Source: a virus. Taken from it: 43,225 nucleotides of DNA. The stretch covers positions 1 through 43,225 of the IMG/VR virus record IMGVR_UViG_3300034072_001479. One strand, given 5' to 3'. Made by a program: the position numbers and the translations under genes. Positions within the stretch are counted from its first letter, which is position 1, and each line of letters opens with the position of its first letter. Positions 37,136 to 43,225 of the stretch are shown piece after piece. Below the pieces are notes generated by a model, which was given only the letters and a program-made list of their open reading frames with translations, ran no database searches and was not told the origin of the DNA.

Positions 37136-37371
37136 TTTAATACGTGTCTTTTAAGATTATTCAATAGAGCTTGAAGATCAGCAAAGTTCGTGTATCTAAC
37201 AGCCGGATCCGTGTCAAAAAACTCAACAAACCATTCACCATTTTTAACCTCATCGTTAGCACTTGAGATAAAGCTTAGTCCGTTTGCTATATCTAATGTA
37301 TAGTAATAGAAATCATTATCTGGGGAGGTTTGTTTTTCAAAACCTAGAAGTTGTATTTCTTTTTTTGTCAT
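37132..37371 (-). CDS. Hypothetical protein, 79 aa
   Basis: MTKKEIQLLGFEKQTSPDND, YYYTLDIANGLSFISSANDE, then WFVEFFDTDPAVRYTNF; a compact alpha/beta phage protein type, not recognised. Overlaps neighbours by 4 bases on both sides. Confidence 0.65.
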   Translation of the reverse strand: MTKKEIQLLGFEKQTSPDNDFYYYTLDIANGLSFISSANDEVKNGEWFVEFFDTDPAVRYTNFADLQALLNNLKRHVLK

Positions 37372-37586
37372 TTTAATAGATTTTGTTCTAAAAGTTGTTC
37401 TCGTTTATAGTTTAATTTGCTTCTTAAGTGGTCAGCTTGCCACAAATATTCATCTGCATTAAAATGATTTTGATTTTTAAAGTTTTGAATACATTTCATT
37501 GCAGGGAAAGTTTGTTGATAGGTTTGACAAGAATCAATAACTTTCTCTAACCATACTAAAACGTCTGCGGGATGTTTGCTTCTCAT
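37368..37586 (-). CDS. Hypothetical protein, 72 aa
   Basis: MRSKHPADVLVWLEKVIDSC then QTYQQTFPAMKCIQNFKNQN and HLRSKLNYKREQLLEQN. Helical; unrecognised. First gene after promoter P14, heading the transcript that leads into the sugar operon. Confidence 0.6.
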   Translation of the reverse strand: MRSKHPADVLVWLEKVIDSCQTYQQTFPAMKCIQNFKNQNHFNADEYLWQADHLRSKLNYKREQLLEQNLLK

Positions 37587-37602
37587 AACTTTTAATTTGA
37601 TA

Positions 37603-37632
37603 AATTATACGAAAGCCTCTTTAAGAGGCCAA
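37603..37632 (-). promoter_or_regulatory. Promoter P14 with hairpin in its spacer
   Basis: TTG, then GCCTCTTAAAGAGGCTTTCG (20 bases), TATAATTTATC; 17 bases before the start at 37586. Spacer nearly identical to P11 although 17 kb apart. It would drive the surface-sugar operon and end the transcript of 37640. Confidence 0.85.
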
Positions 37633-37639
37633 CGTTTTT

Positions 37640-38086
37640 TTATCCTTCTAAAGCTCCAATATAGTCCAAAGCCGCTACATACTCATACTCTTCAAACAAC
37701 TTCATAGTGTTCATATCAGTTTTGTAAGAAGTTTTTAAAGTGGAGTTTGACTGTTCTTCTTCTGTTACAGGGCGTGATTTAACAGAGGCCCACTTCCAAT
37801 TTGAACCATTTGATCCATAGGGAAACACCATGCCTTTCCCTTCAGCATTAACGGTTTGTGGTATCCATGTTAATCCAGTTTCAGGATCTTTCCATGCTAG
37901 GTCCTTATAGAGTTCGGGAAGGGTTTCTGTTTGTTGTTGGTAGAATTCTTCTCCTTCTTTCATTAAACTATTTGTCCAAAAACCGCAAGATAAACTCATA
38001 TAGGTTGTAATTTCAGGGGTATTTTGGATTTTATAGCATAAAGATCCTTGAGATTTTGGGCATTTGATTATTTCGTCGTGTTGCAT
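37640..38086 (-). CDS. Hypothetical phage protein, 148 aa
   Basis: N-terminal CPKSQGSLCYKIQNTPEITT with a possible metal pair, then LSCGFWTNSLMKEGEEFYQQ and PETGLTWIPQTVNAEGKGMV; ends FEEYEYVAALDYIGALEG. Trp/Tyr-rich, looks like a compact alpha/beta phage protein. Unrecognised. Confidence 0.65.
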   Translation of the reverse strand: MQHDEIIKCPKSQGSLCYKIQNTPEITTYMSLSCGFWTNSLMKEGEEFYQQQTETLPELYKDLAWKDPETGLTWIPQTVNAEGKGMVFPYGSNGSNWKWASVKSRPVTEEEQSNSTLKTSYKTDMNTMKLFEEYEYVAALDYIGALEG

Positions 38087-38109
38087 ATTTTTTTATTTTA
38101 ATATATTAA

Positions 38110-38889
38110 TTATTTTTTATATTTCCAAATATATCCAAAAGCTGTTTTTTGTTTTCCTTGACAACAGGCTGTTATATCTCCTTGTCTGTTTGGTTTCTCT
38201 AAATATAAACATGCTTCTGTTATACTTTGGAAATCTTTAATATGATTTCCTTGTTTGTCATATTGGGTAACTGGTTTATTACCTTTATTTTTCATTAAAT
38301 ATGACATTTTATCTTTAGTTTCCTGTGTTTTTGGAGGTTTGTTGTTGAAAGGAATATATAGATTTTTTTCTATAAGGTATTTTTTAATAGTGGAGAAAGT
38401 AACATTTAATGTATTGGCTATCTCTTGAATGTTTTTAGTTTCATATAATTCTTCTATCTTACCTTCAGGGATATTTTTTAATTTGTAGGCATTTCCAATT
38501 TTATTTTGGGTTATCTTTTTACAGGTTTCCTCAGATAAAGGTTTTCCCTTTCTCCAAATAGATATCTTTTGCTTTGTTTCTTCGGAATGGTTAAATCCAG
38601 ATACACCTTCTCCACCATCTGTTAAATTACATAAATTTTTTCTCCCTATTTCCAATATAATTTTCTTTTCAAGATCCAAACATTCTTGTTCATCTTTTGA
38701 TTCAAAAACAATTTCAATATCAAATACTCCATTCAATTTTTTTATTTTATTGGTCAATTTTTTATTTTTGTTGTGAACCCAATAGTTTAAATGATAATTG
38801 ATTCTATCATAAGTTTCAGTTCGTTTTCCTTTTCCAACATAAAAAATAACCCCATTTGAAAGTAATCTATAAACATAAAAAATTTCCAT
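38110..38889 (-). CDS. GIY-YIG homing endonuclease
   Basis: MEIFYVYRLLSNGVIFYVGK (divergent GIY..YVG), SKDEQECLDLEKKIILEIGR (catalytic-type Glu), NUMOD3 HSEETKQKISIWRKG, a middle helix-turn-helix (IQEIANTLNVTFSTIKKY) and final CQGKQKTAFGYIWKYK. Full length, 259 residues. It sits between glycosyltransferase genes. The ATATTTATAATAAAA motif lies before its start. Confidence 0.92.
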   Translation of the reverse strand: MEIFYVYRLLSNGVIFYVGKGKRTETYDRINYHLNYWVHNKNKKLTNKIKKLNGVFDIEIVFESKDEQECLDLEKKIILEIGRKNLCNLTDGGEGVSGFNHSEETKQKISIWRKGKPLSEETCKKITQNKIGNAYKLKNIPEGKIEELYETKNIQEIANTLNVTFSTIKKYLIEKNLYIPFNNKPPKTQETKDKMSYLMKNKGNKPVTQYDKQGNHIKDFQSITEACLYLEKPNRQGDITACCQGKQKTAFGYIWKYKK

Positions 38890-38895
38890 ATATCG

Positions 38896-38910
38896 TTTTA
38901 TTATAAATAT
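38896..38910 (-). promoter_or_regulatory. ATATTTATAATAAAA motif before GIY-YIG gene
   Basis: Exact copy, seven bases before the start at 38889. Confidence 0.5.
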
Positions 38911-38926
38911 ATGGAAACTTTAAATT

Positions 38927-40231
38927 TTACCCATTTTGGGGTTCAACTTTACTCAATTTGGGGAGTTGAATGCGTTTGAGGGAGGGCAATTGCAATTGAA
39001 CTTGTTTTGGGAATTCTGGGATTTTATTGTCGAGTATTTCTCCAAGTTTTTCTTTCATTTTTTCAAAGGAGAAGTTTGTACGTGATTTATATCCTTGACG
39101 TTTCCCTTTATCTACATAGTTTTTATAGTTTTCAAAAACATCTTTCAAGTATTGACCTACATGACCTGTATCAACGCTAAACCATTCTGCTTCTTGGAGA
39201 AGCATATTGTTTGCTGCAGATGGATGAACTTTTGTCATATTTCCTGGGAGTAGAGTTGTGAATTCGGGGTCTAGGAAATCTGTATGGCCACTCCAATTTG
39301 TTGTGATGATTGGTTTGTTTGTTAAGCTGAATTCAAGTAGAGGTCTACCAAATCCTTCCCCTTTAGTTAGGTTAACCATTGCTTTAACTTTGGAGTGATT
39401 GTAGATGGAGTTCATTTCCTCATCTGTAAAATCTCCATGTAAAAGATACACATTGGGTAGTTTAGTTGCTTTTACTGTTGATTTGATTGCTCTAATTCTT
39501 TTTAACAATTCATCACGATCCATATATGATGTTGAGACTGTTGAGGTTTTTAAAATGAGAGCAGGTGCTTTAGATTTGTTTTTGAATGTTTCAAAAAATG
39601 CTTTGATAAGCAACCCAACATTTTTTCTATCCTCACCCATTTGTCCTTGCATCCAATGTCCTACAAAAAGATATGCAAAATCTTCTTTAACATTAAAATC
39701 TACTTTACAAGGTGAATTATCAGGTTTATAAACTTCTGTATTTGCTCCTTCAAACAATATTTCACTATCTCCTGTCCACTCAATATACCCAACAACTTGT
39801 TGTGTTCTTTGATCTCGTTTTTCAAATTTAGAATTTTTCAAAACATCAATTGTATGTTTTGAGGATCCAAGTACTAGATTCATTCTTTGACAACCTTCAA
39901 CCCACTCTGCAGGAGCAATTGTGGTTTCAATTCCTGCTGTAATTAAACAATTCCATTTTCCAACTTGCTGGGCTTCTGAAGGGATGGTGATCCAAAACAT
40001 AATGTCGGGTTGGGATGATAGTTGGGGGGTGAAGTACTCCTCTAAAAATTTCCATTCTGGGTTTTCATTTATGAAATTCATAGAGGTATTTCCCCACCTA
40101 CAAGGGATAATTTTAATATCCCATTCATCTTTTTTTAACTCAATAATAGCTTTAGCTATATCTCTACTTCGAGCTCCGTAACCTGAAAAGGTTTGTACTG
40201 GGGCGTATATTGCGCATGTTGTTTTATTCAT
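38927..40231 (-). CDS. GT4-type (GT-B) glycosyltransferase
   Basis: 434 residues. N-terminal CAIYAPVQTFSGYGARSRDI (glycine-rich acceptor start), LVLGSSKHTIDVLKN, AYLFVGHWMQGQMGEDRKNV (donor-site strand), NVYLLHGDFTDEEMNSIYNH and TKGEGFGRPLLEFSLTNKPI, which holds the EGFGxPxxE signature of GT4. The C-terminus is an extra Pro/Gln tail. It overlaps the nuclease gene upstream by 8 bases. Confidence 0.9.
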   Translation of the reverse strand: MNKTTCAIYAPVQTFSGYGARSRDIAKAIIELKKDEWDIKIIPCRWGNTSMNFINENPEWKFLEEYFTPQLSSQPDIMFWITIPSEAQQVGKWNCLITAGIETTIAPAEWVEGCQRMNLVLGSSKHTIDVLKNSKFEKRDQRTQQVVGYIEWTGDSEILFEGANTEVYKPDNSPCKVDFNVKEDFAYLFVGHWMQGQMGEDRKNVGLLIKAFFETFKNKSKAPALILKTSTVSTSYMDRDELLKRIRAIKSTVKATKLPNVYLLHGDFTDEEMNSIYNHSKVKAMVNLTKGEGFGRPLLEFSLTNKPIITTNWSGHTDFLDPEFTTLLPGNMTKVHPSAANNMLLQEAEWFSVDTGHVGQYLKDVFENYKNYVDKGKRQGYKSRTNFSFEKMKEKLGEILDNKIPEFPKQVQLQLPSLKRIQLPKLSKVEPQNG

Positions 40232-40928
40232 GGATTTCTATTTTGTTATTGTAATGTATGATGATAAATTTACATTTCAAAGCTTTTATAATTTTTTCTT
40301 GTCTTTTCTTGTCTTTTTTATTTTGTTTGGGGAGGGAGTGATGTTTTTCATAATATTCTATAACCACATTTCTTTCAATATCATACCCATCAACCCAATA
40401 ACCTAATTGTTTTATTCTAAATTCCCCTCCGTTTAACGCATGTTGAAAGCTATATCCATTTTCTTTTCCATATTGTTCTATTATTTCACAAGCTTTAGGA
40501 TTAAATTTAGGTTTCCATATTTTATTTTTAAAATAATATTCTTTTTGGCAATCCCTATTACAAAAATGGTGGGAATCTAATCTATGTTTTTGACTTTCTA
40601 TTAGATTGTTACATTCTAGACATTGGATAGTTAATTTTTGGTGAGATTCCCATATATAAGATGTATCCCTACCTTTTAGTTTTTTAGATATTTTTTCTCC
40701 TCTAGAAGTGTTATTTTTTATAGAGGGATGGTTCAACATCTTTTTTGAAATAGCATCCTTGACATGTTGGCTTCTCTTTTTACCCTTATTTTTTAAACCT
40801 GTGTTTTGTCTAGAGCAATAACTACATATTTTATTTCCTTTTTTACTTTTTAAGTAACTATACTTGTCTTTATAAGTTATTAATTTTTGACATTTAGGGC
40901 AATTTTTCTCCCATTTTTCTTCTTTCAT
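40224..40928 (-). CDS. Homing-endonuclease-like protein with Vsr/EDxHD-type nuclease domain
   Basis: N-terminal zinc pairs (NCPKCQK; CSYCSRQ), a Lys-rich linker with ISKKMLNHPS NUMOD-like parts, a second Cys/His cluster (IQCLECNN, HHFCNRDC), and a C-terminal nuclease domain VDGYDIERNVVIEYYEKHHS then KDKKRQEKIIKALKC, the pattern of Vsr-like/PD-(D/E)XK homing nucleases. Free-standing. Starts inside the end of the small gene at 40894. Confidence 0.75.
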   Translation of the reverse strand: MKEEKWEKNCPKCQKLITYKDKYSYLKSKKGNKICSYCSRQNTGLKNKGKKRSQHVKDAISKKMLNHPSIKNNTSRGEKISKKLKGRDTSYIWESHQKLTIQCLECNNLIESQKHRLDSHHFCNRDCQKEYYFKNKIWKPKFNPKACEIIEQYGKENGYSFQHALNGGEFRIKQLGYWVDGYDIERNVVIEYYEKHHSLPKQNKKDKKRQEKIIKALKCKFIIIHYNNKIEIHE

Positions 40929-41046
40929 CTTTAATATTTTTTAAAATTAAATTTTCTACAAATTTTTGAAGTTTTAATCCATTATCGTCACAATATTTTT
41001 TTAATTGTGTATGAACTTCTTCTTTGATGATTATAGACTTTTTCAT
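40894..41046 (-). CDS. Small ribbon-helix-helix-like protein, 50 aa
   Basis: MKKSIIIKEEVHTQLKKYCD then NGLKLQKFVENLILKNIK: one beta strand followed by two helices, as in ribbon-helix-helix repressors. Overlaps the nuclease gene by 35 bases, so it may regulate it. A longer frame from 41076 only reads the motif before the ATG. The start directly follows the TATAAT motif. Confidence 0.65.
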   Translation of the reverse strand: MKKSIIIKEEVHTQLKKYCDDNGLKLQKFVENLILKNIKDERRKMGEKLP

Positions 41047-41060
41047 TTTATTATAAATAT
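41046..41060 (-). promoter_or_regulatory. ATATTTATAATAAAA motif
   Basis: Exact copy overlapping the start codon of 40894-41046 by one base. Confidence 0.5.
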
Positions 41061-41103
41061 TAAAGGGGTATACCAAAGTATACCTTTTTATATTACTCTT
41101 TTA

Positions 41104-41328
41104 TTAATTATTTATTGGGGAGGTTGCTGCTTTAACTGCCCACATTGCTGCTTCTTCATAGCTGGTTTGGGCTAGGGATGCTAAACGGGCATCTTGTTTT
41201 TTTAAAGCTTCACATATATCTATCAATTCAGCTGTTTTTATTTTTAACTCAGTCACTAAATTGTCATTTTTTACATTAAATGAAACGCGAACTCTTTGTT
41301 CTCCAATTGTGTTTTCTTGATTTTCCAT
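41104..41328 (-). CDS. Acb2/Tad1-type small protein, candidate cyclic-nucleotide sponge
   Basis: 74 residues: EQRVRVSFNVKNDNLVTELK, TAELIDICEALKKQ, ARLASLAQTSYEEAAMWAVK AATS. The RVRVSFN start, the AELI helix and the EEAAMWAVKAAT end match a common phage family that I know as the Acb2/Tad1 hairpin domain, which traps cyclic dinucleotides and cyclic oligonucleotides (anti-CBASS, anti-Thoeris). Only two bases separate it from the 2H phosphoesterase gene upstream. The ligand and activity are inference. Confidence 0.65.
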   Translation of the reverse strand: MENQENTIGEQRVRVSFNVKNDNLVTELKIKTAELIDICEALKKQDARLASLAQTSYEEAAMWAVKAATSPINN

Positions 41329-41330
41329 GT

Positions 41331-41900
41331 TTAATCTATGTTTATATTAATTTTATCTTGGTCTCCATTTGGTTTTGAATATATAACGAGTTGAGGGGTT
41401 AATTGAAATTCTTGTCCTTTTAGCATGTCTACATATTTTTGCCCTTGTCCTGGTTTGAGATACCCTATAGTAGTATGGGGATGGTAATCAGGGAAATTTG
41501 TTGTGTGAGGGTATTGGGTTAATTCTTTATTTATTTCATGAAGATTATCTCCAACAACATCAAATTTTAAAACATCATATTGCTCATTTTTAAATAAAGA
41601 AACATTATGAAGTTTACAAGTATAAAATGTATATTTATCTGTTACTTTTTCTACATCTTCAGTAGTCACTTCAGGATGAAGACCATATAAAAGAGTACAA
41701 TGAGGTTCATCTTCTAACCCAAATGTTCTATCTCCTTCTTCATAATATATATCTTCAGGGTCAATAACATCATGTATTTTATTCATTTCAGGAAAATTGA
41801 AATATACCATAGCACAACCAAACTCATATATTTGGTCTGATCCTTCTTGAAGGAGGGGGTTATTGTTAAGGTATTCTTTTAAGTTAAAATCGTCTGCCAT
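41331..41900 (-). CDS. 2H phosphoesterase (LigT/Acb1-like)
   Basis: Two HxT motifs: DEPHCTLLYGLHP (about residue 65) and FPDYHPHTTIGYLKPG (about 140), the catalytic pairs of the 2H superfamily that cleaves or forms 2',5' and 3',5' bonds in RNA or cyclic nucleotides. Anti-CBASS 1 (Acb1) of phages is a 2H enzyme degrading CBASS signals. Placement directly before the Acb2-like gene supports this role here, but a RNA-repair role is possible. 189 residues, usual size. Confidence 0.8.
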   Translation of the reverse strand: MADDFNLKEYLNNNPLLQEGSDQIYEFGCAMVYFNFPEMNKIHDVIDPEDIYYEEGDRTFGLEDEPHCTLLYGLHPEVTTEDVEKVTDKYTFYTCKLHNVSLFKNEQYDVLKFDVVGDNLHEINKELTQYPHTTNFPDYHPHTTIGYLKPGQGQKYVDMLKGQEFQLTPQLVIYSKPNGDQDKININID

Positions 41901-41903
41901 TTT

Positions 41904-43225
41904 TTAATATAATAATTCGTGTGAAACATATTCATCTTGGGTCTCATTGGCATTGATGAATTCAAATTTTACTCGTGGTGTCCACGTTTCAAAAAGTTTA
42001 TCTAGCGCGTTTATTACACGAACCCCCATCAACTCACCTGTGAAACCTGCCTCATCAGACAATGCCCATTCTCTACCGGCTTTACCTAACTCTTTACGTT
42101 CTTCTCTACTCATATTGTATAGCTCAACCAAATGTTCAGTTGCATCTTCAGGTTTACATCTGTCATCCCAAATATAAGGTGTTTTAGGTGAGCCTTGTAA
42201 CGAACGGTTAGTTGGATATACTGGGAAGGCCCACCTACCATGTCTCAGGTATTTACCTGTATGATTAGAAGGTACTTCAGGGGTTGGTGTGTACCACTCT
42301 CCATTTTCATCTTCAAAACGCATTTGATCTTGCATTCCACCTGTTACATTTGCTATAATGGGTGTACCTGCTAAAATAGCCTCTGTTAAGGTAAGACCCC
42401 AACCTTCATTTGATGTTAACAAGATTTGTGCATCTGCTATATTATATAGCATGTTTAGTTCTTGTTGTGGAAGTTTGGATTGAGAGAAATAGATAGCATT
42501 TGGATAGTCTTTAAACAATACTTTTCTAACTGCCTCTAAATCTGTCCCATGTTCACTTACTACTTCTGTGTGAAGAATAAAAGCACATTTTTCTGCTTCT
42601 TCTTTTGGCAAACGATCTAGAAAATATCTCCAAGCCAACATTGCATCTGGAATTTGTTTTCTTCGGATGTTTCTAGAATTAAAAAATAGTATAAAGTTTT
42701 TTTCTTCTCCTGCAAACACATTCTTTTTAAAAGAAACCATAGATGGATCATTGTCAGGGATAGGGTAGTATAGTTTTTCGTTCAGACCATGTGGAACATA
42801 TTCTAGGATTTTACCTTTTGCTTTATCCCCTAAAACTAGCTCATTGATGAGTTTTGTTTGTTTTGAAATCGCTAACAACGCATCACAAGCCTCATAGTAT
42901 GGTTTGTTATACATTGGAGTTGGAAAATCATCCCAAATGTTAAGATAGATAATTGGGGTTGTTTTGCGAATTTCTGCCTCCATAGCAAACAACCATTCAA
43001 AGTATCTTGGATCTGTGATGATCATGATGGCATCTGGTTTTTCTACTTGGATAAACTGACGAAGTAGGTCAGGAGTACCATACCCATCTACAGGATAGAG
43101 AAAAACAGATGAATCATCTATTCCAGCATTTTTATTTGTGTCTGCTGAAATGTCAAAACGTTTTCCTTTTTCGGGGTGTTGAATAGCTCCTGCTATGTTT
43201 ACCCAATTAAAATGATGAGCGGTGT
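41904..43225 (-). CDS. Glycosyltransferase (GT-B), 5' end cut by window edge
   Basis: An ATG exists at 43025, but the same frame stays open to the right edge and adds a clearly coding stretch (NWVNIAGAIQHPEKGKRF, VFLYPVDGYGTPDLLRQF), so the gene starts outside the window. It shows LNIWDDFPTPMYNKPYYEAC, LFFNSRNIRRKQIPDAMLAW, and LTSNEGWGLTLTEAILAGTP, the EGWGLxxxE donor signature of GT4-type enzymes. It is the upstream end of the cluster seen here. Confidence 0.9.
   Translation of the reverse strand, partial: TAHHFNWVNIAGAIQHPEKGKRFDISADTNKNAGIDDSSVFLYPVDGYGTPDLLRQFIQVEKPDAIMIITDPRYFEWLFAMEAEIRKTTPIIYLNIWDDFPTPMYNKPYYEACDALLAISKQTKLINELVLGDKAKGKILEYVPHGLNEKLYYPIPDNDPSMVSFKKNVFAGEEKNFILFFNSRNIRRKQIPDAMLAWRYFLDRLPKEEAEKCAFILHTEVVSEHGTDLEAVRKVLFKDYPNAIYFSQSKLPQQELNMLYNIADAQILLTSNEGWGLTLTEAILAGTPIIANVTGGMQDQMRFEDENGEWYTPTPEVPSNHTGKYLRHGRWAFPVYPTNRSLQGSPKTPYIWDDRCKPEDATEHLVELYNMSREERKELGKAGREWALSDEAGFTGELMGVRVINALDKLFETWTPRVKFEFINANETQDEYVSHELLY

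Overview
This window looks like a piece of a large, AT-rich tailed-phage genome whose host is a member of the Bacteroidota, probably a flavobacterium. Nearly every supported gene lies on the minus strand, so transcription runs from high to low coordinates. Evidence for phage: many short overlapping unknown genes of phage type, free-standing homing endonucleases (four GIY-YIG, one Vsr-like, one HNH-like), a long thymidylate synthase, tRNAs beside other small RNAs, DUF932 proteins, a RecA-like ATPase and a probable virion protein. Evidence for the host: secreted proteins ending in type IX secretion (T9SS) sorting domains, and a recurrent promoter of Bacteroidota type (TTG, 20 bases, TATATT) placed 11-48 bases before start codons. 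No capsid, terminase or polymerase gene is in the window, so the phage call is strong but indirect.

Layout, left to right. 1-7762: homing endonuclease, DUF932 protein, small genes, two structured RNAs, two tRNA genes (one with an enlarged anticodon loop), a GH16 glycosidase, three secreted proteins (one with a T9SS type B sorting domain), thyA and a second homing endonuclease. 7836-11794: a run of small overlapping genes, several joined by a repeated 25-base junction that encodes the end of one protein and the start of the next; DUF1653 protein; metallophosphatase. 11843-14940: a tyrosine recombinase next to five or six gene cassettes separated by attC-like sites. This is an integron-like array inside a phage genome and is the main discovery here. 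15001-25996: small early-type genes, DUF932, RecA-like ATPase, small membrane proteins, a T9SS-type secreted protein, another GIY-YIG gene, a SWIM-finger protein, a probable structural protein, an HNH-like protein and a TraR-like zinc finger. 26232-37135: a tightly coupled surface-sugar operon with the core genes of a nonulosonic (sialic-like) acid pathway: PseB-like dehydratase, aminotransferase, oxidoreductase, acetyltransferase, NeuB/PseI-like synthase and CMP-sugar synthetase, plus several glycosyltransferases and a Maf-like protein. 37132-43225: small genes, two more glycosyltransferases, homing endonucleases, and an adjacent pair that looks like an anti-CBASS module (2H phosphoesterase plus Acb2/Tad1-type small protein).

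How it may fit together: the sugar operon, the glycosidase and the T9SS-targeted proteins all point to remodelling or recognising the host surface or decorating the virion. The integron-like array would let the phage collect and shuffle small accessory genes. The 2H/Acb2-like pair would blunt cyclic-nucleotide immunity. These roles are inferences from sequence families and context.
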